This document shows, one piece after another, positions 8,711-22,149 of a DNA stretch of 64,000 nt. Under the pieces are notes generated by a model. That model ran no database searches and had not been told where the DNA came from. It saw only the letters and a program-made list of their open reading frames with translations. Position 1 is the stretch's first letter, and every line of letters begins with the position of its first letter. This DNA is from Magnetospirillum sp. GTDB lineage: Bacteria; Pseudomonadota; Alphaproteobacteria; CACIAM-22H2. The stretch covers positions 1,299,950-1,363,949 of the forward strand of contig JAPZUA010000001.1 in the NCBI GenBank assembly GCA_027532905.1, read 5' to 3'. Position numbers and translations under genes: made by a program.

Positions 8711-9787
8711 TCAATGCGGGAAGGGCCATAGCCGCAGTTTTTCCTTCCCCAATTGCCAGAGCCGGGCAAGCCCGTGCGGCTCGACGATCAGGAAAAACAC
8801 GATAAGTCCGCCGAAAATCATGAATTCGAGATGCGCGAGCGTGGAGGTCGTGACCGGCACGCCCATGGCTTGCGGCACGGCGCTGAGGAAAATCGGCAGC
8901 AGCACGATGAACGCCGCCCCCAAAAAGGCACCCAAGATCGAGCCGAGCCCGCCGATGATGATCATGAACAGGATCTGGAACGAACGGTTGATGTCGAAGG
9001 CGAGCGCTTCGACCGAGCTTGTATAGATGAAAGCCCATAGAGCACCCGCCACGCCGCAATAGAACGACGACACGGCAAACGCCAAAAGCTTGGTCTGCAA
9101 CGGGCGGATGCCGATGATCTCGGCCGCGATATCCATGTCGCGGATCGCCATCCAGGCGCGCCCGATGCGCCCGCGCACGAGGTTTTTGGCAACCAACGCC
9201 AGCACGGCCACGAACGTAAGGCAGAACAGATATTTGGCCTCGGCCGTAGCCTCGATGCCGGTCACGTACCAGCCGAACACTTCGCGCGGCGGGGCGGAAA
9301 TCACGCCCGACGGCGAATAGTTCACGAACCACGGCACCTTCGTGAACAGCCAGATCAAGAAGAACTGCGAGGCGAGTGTGGCGACCGCAAGATAGAAACC
9401 CTTGATGCGCAGCGACGGCACGCCGAACACCACGCCCACCGCCGCCGAAACCCCGCCGGACAGCAGGAACACAAGCACGATATTGAGTTCGGGGAACGCG
9501 GTCGCGAATTTGTAGGCGGCATAAGCGCCGCACGCCATGAAGCCGCCGGTCCCCAAGCTCAGCTGGCCGCAATAGCCCGTGAGGATGTTGAGACCGATCG
9601 CCGCCACCGAGAAAACCAGGAACGGGATGAAGATGGTCGACAGAAAATAGTCGCTCGCCGTGAGCGGTACGACCACGAACGCGACCGCGAGCAAAACCGC
9701 CATGCCGATGCGGTCTTGCAGGATCGGGAAAATGCCCTGGTCGGCCGAATAGCTCGTCTTGAATTGGCCTGCTTCGCGGTAGAGCAC
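8711..9787 (-). CDS. Liv-type ABC transporter permease (LivM type)
   Basis: Inner-membrane permease subunit of 358 residues with about eight to nine hydrophobic segments. Typical LivM features are visible: the GLNILTGYCGQLSLG motif around residue 65 and GRIGRAWMAIRDMDIAAEIIG in the large cytoplasmic loop, the EAA-type contact for the ATPases. The start codon is GTG at 9785-9787, four bases after the livH stop, which implies coupled translation. It forms the channel with LivH. Confidence 0.93.
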   Translation of the reverse strand: MLYREAGQFKTSYSADQGIFPILQDRIGMAVLLAVAFVVVPLTASDYFLSTIFIPFLVFSVAAIGLNILTGYCGQLSLGTGGFMACGAYAAYKFATAFPELNIVLVFLLSGGVSAAVGVVFGVPSLRIKGFYLAVATLASQFFLIWLFTKVPWFVNYSPSGVISAPPREVFGWYVTGIEATAEAKYLFCLTFVAVLALVAKNLVRGRIGRAWMAIRDMDIAAEIIGIRPLQTKLLAFAVSSFYCGVAGALWAFIYTSSVEALAFDINRSFQILFMIIIGGLGSILGAFLGAAFIVLLPIFLSAVPQAMGVPVTTSTLAHLEFMIFGGLIVFFLIVEPHGLARLWQLGKEKLRLWPFPH

Positions 9788-9791
9788 GGGA

Positions 9792-10727
9792 TCAAACCCT
9801 CTCGATGATGCGTTCGCCGAACAGGCCTTGCGGCCGGAACATCAGGAAGAACAGCGCCAGGATATAGGCGAACCAGTCTTCGATGCCGCCGCCGATCTTG
9901 GCGGCCCAAAACACTTCGGCGACTTTTTCGCCCACACCGATGATGAGGCCGCCGATGATCGCCCCCGGAATCGAGGTGAAGCCGCCCAGGATCAGCACTG
10001 GCAGCGCTTTGAGCGCGATGAGCGCGAGCGAGAACTGCACGCCGAGCTTCGAGCCCCACATGATGCCGGCCACCAGCGCCACGATGCCCGCAACCGACCA
10101 CACGATGACCCAGATCGTCTGCAACGGAATGCCGACGGATTGGGCCGCCTGATGGTCGTCGGCAACGGCGCGCAGCGCGCGGCCGATGCGCGTCGATTGG
10201 AAGAAAAACGCGAGCACGCCCACCAACGTGCCCGCCACGAGGGCCGCCACGATGTCGAACGTGTTCACAAGCACGCCGCCGATTTCGAGCGGATCTTTGG
10301 GGATGCCGATATCGAGGCGCTTCACGTCCTCGCCCCAGATCATCTGGAAGAAGCCGTCGATGAAAAACGTGATGCCGATCGTGGCCATGAACAGGATGAT
10401 CGGTGCTTGGTTCACGAGCGGGCGCAGCACGATGCGCTCGATCGCGAAGGCAAGGGCAACCATCACGCCGAGCGTCAAGATCAGCGACAGCCATTGCGGC
10501 ACGCCCAATTCGTGGAAGCCTACGAAGGTGAGGGCCGCGCACAGCACCATCGCCCCTTGCGCGAAATTGAACACGCCCGAGGCTTTGAAGATCAGCACGA
10601 AGCCCAGCGCCACGAGGCTGTACATGACGCCGGTGAGGATCCCGCCGACCACGACCTCGATAAAGAAGATCGGGAACTCCCAGATCTCTTTGAGCGGCCC
10701 GAACAGAAAATCGATCATGAAATCCAT
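9792..10727 (-). CDS. Liv-type ABC transporter permease (LivH type)
   Basis: Inner-membrane permease of 311 residues with about eight transmembrane segments. LivH hallmarks include GGILTGVMYSLVALGFVLIF near residue 28, NFAQGAMVL near residue 54, and GRALRAVADDHQAAQSVGI in the cytoplasmic loop. The ATG at 10725-10727 lies 10 bp after the livG stop. Spacing to livM is four bases. Normal length, no anomalies. Confidence 0.94.
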   Translation of the reverse strand: MDFMIDFLFGPLKEIWEFPIFFIEVVVGGILTGVMYSLVALGFVLIFKASGVFNFAQGAMVLCAALTFVGFHELGVPQWLSLILTLGVMVALAFAIERIVLRPLVNQAPIILFMATIGITFFIDGFFQMIWGEDVKRLDIGIPKDPLEIGGVLVNTFDIVAALVAGTLVGVLAFFFQSTRIGRALRAVADDHQAAQSVGIPLQTIWVIVWSVAGIVALVAGIMWGSKLGVQFSLALIALKALPVLILGGFTSIPGAIIGGLIIGVGEKVAEVFWAAKIGGGIEDWFAYILALFFLMFRPQGLFGERIIERV

Positions 10728-10737
10728 GGCGGACCTT

Positions 10738-11538
10738 TCAACCGTGGCCGGTGCCGAGATAGGCCGCGATCACTTTGGGATCGGCTTTGACCGTGTCGGG
10801 CGTGCCGTCGGCGATCTTGCGGCCGTATTCGAGCACGACCACACGGTCGGAAATGTCCATGACCACGCCCATATCGTGTTCGATGAGGGCGATCGTGGTG
10901 CCGAACTGCTCGTTCACGTCGAGGATGAAGCGGCACATGTCCTCTTTCTCCTCGAGATTCATGCCCGCCATCGGCTCGTCGAGCAGCAGCAATTCAGGCT
11001 CGGCCGCAAGGGCACGCCCGAGCTCGACGCGCTTCTGCAGGCCATAGGGCAAGCGGCCGACCGGCGTTTTGCGGATCGCCTGGATTTCGAGGAAGTCGAT
11101 CACGCGCTCGACCGTCTCGCGATGCGCGATCTCTTCGGCCTGGGCCGGGCCCCAATGCAGGCACTGCCAGAAGAAGTTGCGCTTCATCTTGAGCAGGCGC
11201 CCCGTCATGATGTTGTCGAGCGTCGACATGCCCTTGAACAACGCGATGTTCTGGAAGGTGCGCGCGATACCGCCGCGCGCAGCCTCGTAGGGGCGCATCG
11301 CCCCGCGCACCACGCCCTTGTACGAGATGCGGCCCTGGCTTGGCTGGTAGAAGCCGTTGATGCAGTTCAGCATCGAGGATTTGCCGGCCCCGTTGGGCCC
11401 GATGATTGCGCGGATTTCGCCCTTTTTGATGTCGAACGACACGTCGGTCAGCGCTTTCACACCGCCAAAGCCGAGGCTGACATTGTCGACCCTCAACAAC
11501 GTGTCGCCGATCGTGCGGGCGATATGTGCGCGGCCCAT
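10738..11538 (-). CDS. Liv-type ABC transporter ATP-binding protein (LivG type)
   Basis: Second ATPase of the importer, 266 residues. Walker A is GPNGAGKSS (47-55); the signature region reads LPYGLQKRVELGRAL, the family's divergent LivG form of the LSGGQ motif; Walker B is LLLLDEP. The C-terminal VLEYGRKIADGTPDTVKADPKVIAAYLG matches LivG. The ATG at 11536-11538 follows the acyl-CoA synthetase stop by two bases. The open frame continues far upstream through the synthetase gene, but that upstream translation is arginine-rich nonsense and is not part of the protein. Confidence 0.94.
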   Translation of the reverse strand: MGRAHIARTIGDTLLRVDNVSLGFGGVKALTDVSFDIKKGEIRAIIGPNGAGKSSMLNCINGFYQPSQGRISYKGVVRGAMRPYEAARGGIARTFQNIALFKGMSTLDNIMTGRLLKMKRNFFWQCLHWGPAQAEEIAHRETVERVIDFLEIQAIRKTPVGRLPYGLQKRVELGRALAAEPELLLLDEPMAGMNLEEKEDMCRFILDVNEQFGTTIALIEHDMGVVMDISDRVVVLEYGRKIADGTPDTVKADPKVIAAYLGTGHG

Positions 11539-11540
11539 CT

Positions 11541-13526
11541 TCAGCCCGCCTTCTGCAATGCCGGTGCGGGTACGGCCACCGGGCGGTGGGCGGCAAAACG
11601 CGGCACGTCGCGGATCGCGAGATCGGCTTCGATCTTGCCCGTGCGCCCGTCTTCGAACGTGACCACGCTCGAAATGAAAGCGCGCTCGGCGCCCGAATAG
11701 AGCCCGTCGATCAACGGCGCGTAGCGGTCGGCGATGAAGCTGCGGCGCACTTTGCGCGTGCGCGTGAGTTCGCCGTCGTCGGCGTCGAGCTCCTTGTGCA
11801 GCAACAGGAAGCGCCTGATCTGGCTGCCCGCGAGATTGGCGTCTTCCGCCAAATCGCGATTGACCTGCTCGACGCATTCCAGCGCCAGCGCCTGCACCTC
11901 GGCCTTGGCGGCAAGCTCTTGGTACGAGGCATAGGCAATGCCCTTGCGCTCGGCCCAATTGCCGACCGCGTCGAGATCGATGCACAGGATGCACGACACG
12001 TAATCGCGCCCGTGGCCGAAGGCGACGGCCTCTTTGACGTAGCTGAAAAACTTGAGCTTGTTCTCGATGTATTTGGGCGCGAACAAGGTGCCGTCGACCA
12101 GGCGACCGACGTCTTTGGCGCGGTCGATGATCTTGAGATGGCCGTCTTTGTCGAAGAAGCCCGCATCGCCGGTGAGGTAGTAGCCGTCCGGCGTTTTGGC
12201 CGACAGCGTCGCCGTGTCGTTTTTGAAATAGCTCTGGAAAATGCCAGGCGACTTCACGAGCACTTCGCCGCTTTCGGCGATTTTGATTTCTACACCCGGC
12301 GCGGGCACCCCGACCGTATCGGCTTTGATCTGCCCGTCGGGCTGCATGCACACGAAGACGCTGGCCTCGGTCATGCCGTAGAGCTGTTTGAGATTGAGGC
12401 CGAGCGAACGGTAGAAGTCGAAAATATCGGGGCCGATCGCTTCGCCCGCCGTGTAGCCCACGCGCATCTTCGTGAAGCCGAGCGTGTTTTTGAGCGGGCC
12501 GTAGACCAAAAGTTCGCCCAGCGCATAGAGCAGCCGGTCGACAAGGCCGACTTGCTTTTTGTCCATCAGCGCAATGCCAGCCGTTTTGGCGAGCCGCATG
12601 AAATAGCGATACATCGCGCGCTTGGGCGCGCTTGCGTCTTCCATGCGGATCGAAACTTGCGTGAGGATGTTCTCGAAAATGCGCGGGGGTGCGAAGAAGA
12701 AGCTCGGGCCGATCTCGCGCAGATCGGTCATCACAGTCGCCCCCGATTCCGGGCAGCTCACGCAGAAGCCCGCGACGTAGGCTTGCGCGTACGAAAACAC
12801 ATGGTCGCCGACCCACGCCATCGGCAGATAGGCGAGGATGTCGTCGGTTTCGGTGAGGCGGTCGAAATCGACGGCACTCTGTGCCGTCTTGATCACGTTG
12901 TCGTAGCTCAGCAGCACGCCCTTGGGCTGGCCCGTGGTGCCGGACGTGTAGAGCATCACCGAATGGTCGCTGCCCTGGCCCTTGGCGATTTCGGAATCGA
13001 GAAAGCCCGGATCGGCGGCGATGCGCGCATCGCCCTGCTTGGCGACGTCGGCGAGTGCCACAAGCCCCTCGTCGCCGTAGCCGCGCATGCCGCGCGGATC
13101 GTTGTAGGCGATGGTGCGCGGCAAGCCGGTCTTGGCGCGGATCGCGAGCAGCTTGTCGACCTGCTCCTGGTCTTCGACGACCGCGAGCCACGCCTCGGCA
13201 TGCGCGATCACATAGGCCATCTCGTCGGCGACGGCATCTTGGTAGACCGGGACCGGAATGGCGCCGAGCATTTGGGCGGCACAGATCGACCAGTAAAGCT
13301 GCGGCCGATTGTCGCCGACCAGCACGATCTTGTCGCCGCGCGCCACGCCCAGGACCGCGAAGCCTGCGGCCAGGCGCCTTATCTCGGTTGCCATCTCGGC
13401 CCAGCTCCAGCTTTGCCAGATGCCGAAATCCTTTTCGCGCATGGCCGGGCGCGCGCCTCGCGACCGCACATTGTGCGCGAGCAGCTTCGGGAACGTATCG
13501 AGCCTTGGATCGCGGGCCGAAGTCAT
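11541..13526 (-). CDS. Long-chain acyl-CoA synthetase (AMP-forming)
   Basis: Adenylate-forming ligase that activates a carboxylic acid with ATP and CoA. The 661-residue protein has the phosphate-binding loop MLYTSGTTGQPKG (residues 191-203), a YGMTEAS element near residue 388 and the LTGDAGFFDKDGHLKIIDRAKD block near residue 450, all typical of the long-chain FadD branch. Its stop is two bases from livG, so it heads the Liv transporter operon. This gene order recurs in Proteobacteria and suggests that the transported ligand, or a product of it, is converted to a CoA ester (inference). No Shine-Dalgarno sequence is visible before the ATG at 13524-13526. Confidence 0.92.
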   Translation of the reverse strand: MTSARDPRLDTFPKLLAHNVRSRGARPAMREKDFGIWQSWSWAEMATEIRRLAAGFAVLGVARGDKIVLVGDNRPQLYWSICAAQMLGAIPVPVYQDAVADEMAYVIAHAEAWLAVVEDQEQVDKLLAIRAKTGLPRTIAYNDPRGMRGYGDEGLVALADVAKQGDARIAADPGFLDSEIAKGQGSDHSVMLYTSGTTGQPKGVLLSYDNVIKTAQSAVDFDRLTETDDILAYLPMAWVGDHVFSYAQAYVAGFCVSCPESGATVMTDLREIGPSFFFAPPRIFENILTQVSIRMEDASAPKRAMYRYFMRLAKTAGIALMDKKQVGLVDRLLYALGELLVYGPLKNTLGFTKMRVGYTAGEAIGPDIFDFYRSLGLNLKQLYGMTEASVFVCMQPDGQIKADTVGVPAPGVEIKIAESGEVLVKSPGIFQSYFKNDTATLSAKTPDGYYLTGDAGFFDKDGHLKIIDRAKDVGRLVDGTLFAPKYIENKLKFFSYVKEAVAFGHGRDYVSCILCIDLDAVGNWAERKGIAYASYQELAAKAEVQALALECVEQVNRDLAEDANLAGSQIRRFLLLHKELDADDGELTRTRKVRRSFIADRYAPLIDGLYSGAERAFISSVVTFEDGRTGKIEADLAIRDVPRFAAHRPVAVPAPALQKAG

Positions 13527-13643
13527 TTCAGGAGACGGGGCGCATTAATGTGCATGACGGATCAGGCGTGTAGCTCCCTGGCGGCAAATCGGGCTATGTT
13601 TTTTCGCCCTTGTCTTCCTGCCACTTAATTCGAAAGCCGCAAC

Positions 13644-14438
13644 TTGGTCAAGCAAAGCTCGATCTTCGCGTGCGACAGCGGTGCGGGGTCCGTGCGGGTG
13701 CAACGCCTGAACGAGGCCGCCGCCGGCCGGCCGGTCGTGTTCCTGCACGAGGCCCTCGGATCGATCGCCCTGTGGCGCGACTTTCCGGCTGCCTTGTGCG
13801 CGCGCATTGCACGGCCCGGCATCGTCTACGAACGGCTCGGGCACGGCCAATCGGACCCGTTGCCGGGGCCGCGCGCACCGCGTTATCTGCACGACGAAGC
13901 GCAGGCCTTGCTGGCACTGCTCGACCGGCTCGACGTGGCCGAGGCCGATCTTGTCGGCCATTCCGACGGCGGCTCGATCGCGCTGCTGGCAGGGGCCGCC
14001 GCCCCGGATCGGTTCGGCAGCATCGTCACGATCGCAGCCCACGTTTATGTCGAAGAATTGACGCTTGCCGGCATTCGCGCGGCGGTCGAACTCTACAAAA
14101 CGACCGATCTGCGCCGTCGCTTGTCGCGCTACCATGGCGCGCAGACCGATGCGCTGTTCGCCGCCTGGGCCGAGACCTGGCTGTCGGCACCGTTTGCGGC
14201 CTGGAACATCGAGGCGGATCTCAAGACGCTGACAGCCCCCGTCCTGGCCGTGCAGGGCGAAAACGACGAATACGGCACGCTCGACCAGCTGCGGCGCATC
14301 GGCCGCGCCGTCGGCGGCAGTTGCGAAACCTGGGAAGTTCCGGGCGCGGCCCACCAGCCGCAATTCCAGGCGGCAGAGGCGATGCTCGCACGGCTTGCGG
14401 CGTTTCTGGAACCGCACGCCCCGGACTTGGCTCTTTAA
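13644..14438 (+). CDS. Alpha/beta-fold hydrolase
   Basis: A 264-residue alpha/beta hydrolase. The nucleophile elbow is GHSDGGS (Ser107), the oxyanion loop is FLHEALGS (about 33-40) and a histidine in PGAAHQPQ near residue 235 completes the likely triad; the acid is probably the Asp/Glu in QGENDEYG. The HEALGS variant is seen in esterases and in meta-cleavage-type hydrolases, so the substrate is open. The start is unclear: TTG at 13644 gives the full domain, and no Shine-Dalgarno sequence helps. It is divergent from the acyl-CoA synthetase and converges with the sensor kinase. Confidence 0.8.
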   Translation: MVKQSSIFACDSGAGSVRVQRLNEAAAGRPVVFLHEALGSIALWRDFPAALCARIARPGIVYERLGHGQSDPLPGPRAPRYLHDEAQALLALLDRLDVAEADLVGHSDGGSIALLAGAAAPDRFGSIVTIAAHVYVEELTLAGIRAAVELYKTTDLRRRLSRYHGAQTDALFAAWAETWLSAPFAAWNIEADLKTLTAPVLAVQGENDEYGTLDQLRRIGRAVGGSCETWEVPGAAHQPQFQAAEAMLARLAAFLEPHAPDLAL

Positions 14439-14445
14439 CGCCGCT

Positions 14446-16908
<2,463 letters not shown>

Positions 16909-17160
16909 CGCCGCCGGCGGCCGCGATTCTAGGGACGCAGTGGAAATTGCGGTTTCCTCAAATTCCGGCTGCGCCGGGCGACAGTCTGGCGCTGCCTCGT
17001 TTACATTGTCATCATAGTAGCGCCCAATTCGTTAACAGGTCGTTTACCCTCTGCCCGGCACCCCGGCGCACCGCTTCAATCCCGTGCGCAGCCGTGCTAT
17101 GCCAACGACGCGCGCCGGAAGGCCGGTGCGACGCCGCTCGCAAAAGGGGGAGATTTGCTC

Positions 17161-19848
<2,688 letters not shown>

Positions 19849-19876
19849 GCAACGTGGCCTAGGCCGAAACGACAAA

Positions 19877-19905
19877 AGCCCCGAACGCAAGTTCGGGGCT
19901 TTTTG
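19877..19905 (+). terminator. Intrinsic terminator of acnA
   Basis: AGCCCCGAAC (19877-19886) and GTTCGGGGCT (19891-19900) form a perfect 10-bp stem closed by a GCAA tetraloop and followed by TTTTTG. It lies 28 bases after the acnA stop. Confidence 0.93.
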
Positions 19906-19953
19906 TTTGGTGTCGCGCTTGCAGCCGCCAAAGACGGCGGCTATACCGCGACC

Positions 19954-20346
19954 ATGACGCTTGAAATCGTCCCGATCTATGCGGCCGTGCTGGGCCTGCT
20001 CTATCTGGTTCTGAGCGGGCGCGCGATCCGCGCGCGGCGGACCGCACGCAAAGCGATCGGCCCCCTGGGCGACGACGCCCTCGAGCGGCGTGTGCGCGTG
20101 CACGCGAATTTCGCCGAATACGCACCCTTCGTGCTGCTGCTGCTGGCCTTCGCCGAAATCCGCGAAGCACCCGCGGGCCTCATCCACCTTGCCTGCGCGG
20201 GCCTCGTCGTCGGACGACTGTCGCACGCCTGGGGCGTGTCGCAACTGCCCGAGAATTTCCGCTTCCGCATCTACGGCATGATGGCGACGTTCTTCGCCCT
20301 CGTCGTCGCCGTCACGCTGCTGCTGGCGTCGTATCTGTTCGGCTGA
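19954..20346 (+). CDS. MAPEG-family membrane protein
   Basis: A 130-residue membrane protein with four hydrophobic segments (about 4-22, 56-75, 80-97 and 108-128). The polar loop RRVRVHANFAEYAPFVLLLL, with the E-x-x-P pattern, is the signature of MAPEG proteins (membrane-associated eicosanoid and glutathione metabolism). Bacterial members include glutathione-dependent transferases, but many are uncharacterised. I chose the ATG at 19954; the open frame upstream runs through the acnA terminator. No partner gene is apparent. Confidence 0.85.
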   Translation: MTLEIVPIYAAVLGLLYLVLSGRAIRARRTARKAIGPLGDDALERRVRVHANFAEYAPFVLLLLAFAEIREAPAGLIHLACAGLVVGRLSHAWGVSQLPENFRFRIYGMMATFFALVVAVTLLLASYLFG

Positions 20347-20398
20347 AACATTCGCGCAAGATGCGTTGCGGCGTCGGCGAAGCTTGACGGGGCAAGTG

Positions 20399-20420
20399 TT
20401 GCGTGATACGTAACACGCAA
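20399..20420. promoter_or_regulatory. Palindromic operator abutting higB, probable HigA/HigBA binding site
   Basis: TTGCGTG and CACGCAA flank a TACGTA core, giving a 22-bp inverted repeat broken only by one A/A pair on each side of the core. Its last base is the A of the higB start codon (20420). HigA-type antitoxins repress their own promoter by binding such palindromes, so this is the likely autoregulatory operator. Confidence 0.7.
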
Positions 20421-20701
20421 TGATCGAGAGTTTTCGATGCCGCCGCACGGCACTCGTATTCTCAGGCCAAGTCCCGAAAGGCTTTCCCGCCGACATTCTG
20501 GCGGTCGCGCGGCGCAAGCTTCGCATGCTCGATGCGGCGATCCGCCTCGACGATCTGCGCATGCCACCCGGCAATCGTCTCGAGGCGTTGCCCGGAAATC
20601 GCCAAGGGCAACACAGTATTCGCATCAACGACCAATGGCGGCTGTGTTTCGTGTGGCACTCCGGCAAAGCACACGATGTTGAAATTGTCGACTATCACTG
20701 A
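20420..20701 (+). CDS. higB: HigB-type toxin (RelE/ParE superfamily)
   Basis: A 93-residue toxin predicted to cleave mRNA on the ribosome. The region LDDLRMPPGNRLEALPGNRQGQHSIRINDQWRLCFVWHSG is the HigB core, with the conserved IRINDQWRLCF strand and a closing VEIVDYH; written here in two parts, residues 43-62 and 63-82. The ATG overlaps the last base of a palindromic operator. HigA follows after 18 bp, the toxin-first order typical of hig loci. Length and key basic residues look intact, so it is probably active. Confidence 0.92.
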   Translation: MIESFRCRRTALVFSGQVPKGFPADILAVARRKLRMLDAAIRLDDLRMPPGNRLEALPGNRQGQHSIRINDQWRLCFVWHSGKAHDVEIVDYH

Positions 20702-20719
20702 GAGAGGGGCACGCGAACG

Positions 20720-21064
20720 ATGGCCAAGAAGAATAAGACGATCTCTCGCGGCGATCTTGATGCCGGCATGCTCGACCTCGCTTCGGATGCGACAGGCGAA
20801 CGCCTTCCGCTCGTATCGCCAGGCGAGGTGCTGCGCGCGGAGTTCCTGGCACCGCTCGGCATGTCGGCGCGCGCCCTTGCGCGCGAGATCGACGTGCCCG
20901 CCAACCGCATCACCGAGATACTCAACGGCGTGCGTGCGATCACGGGCGACACGGCGCTGCGCTTGGCCGAACGTTTCGGCGTATCGGCCGAATTCTGGAT
21001 GAATCTGCAATCGGCGCACGACCTCGAGAAGGCACGCCAGCGCCGCACCAAAACGGCCGCGTGA
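20720..21064 (+). CDS. higA: HigA-type antitoxin (XRE-family helix-turn-helix)
   Basis: A 114-residue antitoxin that should neutralise HigB and repress the operon. The helix-turn-helix covers MSARALAREIDVPANRI and EILNGVRAITGDTALRLAE (about residues 48-87), followed by the FWMNLQSAHDLEKA element seen in HigA/VapI-type antitoxins. There is an N-terminal extension of about 30 residues before the core (the usual GEVLRAEFLAPLG start is near residue 35). A GAGAGGGG stretch precedes the ATG. Translationally linked to higB by a short gap. Confidence 0.93.
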   Translation: MAKKNKTISRGDLDAGMLDLASDATGERLPLVSPGEVLRAEFLAPLGMSARALAREIDVPANRITEILNGVRAITGDTALRLAERFGVSAEFWMNLQSAHDLEKARQRRTKTAA

Positions 21065-21079
21065 CGCGCACGCGCCTCG

Positions 21080-21358
21080 CTAAAGCGGGATGCCGCCCTG
21101 CGGGCCGGACGGGGCGGGGGCGGGCTTGGCCAGGCGCGGCGGGTTGAGGCGGCGGATCGTGATGTTGCCGTCGGCGTCCATTTCCGGTGCCGCATATTGC
21201 GGCAGGTTCGCGATCATGGCGCCAAGCGCTTGGATCATCATTGCGATCGCCTCGCGCGCCAATTGCTCGGGCGGTACGGCCTCGCTCGGATTCTGTGGCT
21301 GGGCCGCAGCAGGCACGGCGAATAGCAAGGCAGCAATCAGCAAAGCTTTGGCGCGCAT
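21080..21358 (-). CDS. Small secreted protein of unknown function
   Basis: A 92-residue product with a clear signal peptide (MRAKALLIAALLFAVPAAAQ, cleavage near residue 19-20). The mature part is a short helix (PPEQLAREAIAMMIQALGAM), an acidic DADGNITIRRL segment and a proline-rich tail. Small alphaproteobacterial periplasmic proteins of this kind are common but unassigned; I do not recognise a named family. The ATG at 21358 is preceded by GGAGG. Convergent with higA, 15 bp apart. Confidence 0.65.
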   Translation of the reverse strand: MRAKALLIAALLFAVPAAAQPQNPSEAVPPEQLAREAIAMMIQALGAMIANLPQYAAPEMDADGNITIRRLNPPRLAKPAPAPSGPQGGIPL

Positions 21359-21489
21359 CTCGAACCCTCCGTCGGTTCGCCTGCACAACGCCGCACGTGC
21401 TTGCGCTATTCCGCGAAGACTAAGCCCCCATACGGCACGCAATTTACCTTTGGTTTAACAATCTCTATGATCGTAGCCTGTTCGAGGCT

Positions 21490-22113
21490 ATGGAGCAGCG
21501 ATTGGGCCTAAAAATGACCTATCGGCGTAGTTTTACAAGGCGACCGACGCTCGGCCTTCGGTATCACCTATTCGGCCTTGCCCTTCCGACTTTTCTGACG
21601 GTGTACTTTCTAGTTTGTGGTGAACTGATCCTGTCACGGCCAGAGGGCTTTGCCGTCCTGTGGTGGATGCAGGTCGTAAAGGGGTCGATACCAGGGGCGG
21701 AAAAAACGATCCACGCGTTCGCGAAGGTCGGCGTCGCACCAGCGCGCTTGGACTATGCTTCTCATGCGTTCGCGCTTTTTGTCTTCGCCGTTATGTTCAA
21801 CAGCGTTATCCAAGTTTTTCTGGGCTTTAGGATCAAGCTCAACATTGGAAACGTAAAACTCAACCATGATGGCCTTCGCAAGGATTTGCGATTGGACCCC
21901 AAGATCTACTATTTTTTGTTGTTTGTGCTTTTTGCCGGATTTGCCTTCTATTTTTTGTATCTTGGATTCACGCCCAGTTCGTCAAGAAGGAGCATTGATT
22001 TGCACGGGTTTCGAGGCTTAGGTTCGACGCTCTTGCTCGCAATGATATGTCAGTACTTTTCCGGCGCCATAGCGATGTACGTAATTGCGCTCGTTCGTCA
22101 CAAGGCAATTTGA
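21490..22113 (+). CDS. Orphan multi-pass membrane protein
   Basis: A 207-residue protein with about four membrane segments (roughly 26-46, 88-110, 140-160 and 178-202). I recognise no family. Base composition is clearly lower in G+C than the flanking genes (AT-rich codons such as TTT, ATT, TAT are frequent), which suggests later acquisition together with the nearby HigBA pair. The start is uncertain: ATG at 21490, or the downstream ATG at 21514 (MTYRRSF). Neither has a strong ribosome binding site. No conserved catalytic motif is visible; loops carry several Lys/Arg residues. Confidence 0.6.
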   Translation: MEQRLGLKMTYRRSFTRRPTLGLRYHLFGLALPTFLTVYFLVCGELILSRPEGFAVLWWMQVVKGSIPGAEKTIHAFAKVGVAPARLDYASHAFALFVFAVMFNSVIQVFLGFRIKLNIGNVKLNHDGLRKDLRLDPKIYYFLLFVLFAGFAFYFLYLGFTPSSSRRSIDLHGFRGLGSTLLLAMICQYFSGAIAMYVIALVRHKAI

Positions 22114-22149
22114 ATCGTCTTTGATGAACGACCACAAGCGCCACCGCCT

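Noticed and set aside
11541-13191. Extended N-terminus for LivG through the acyl-CoA synthetase
   Set aside because: The upstream translation is arginine-rich nonsense in another frame of the synthetase; LivG starts at 11538.
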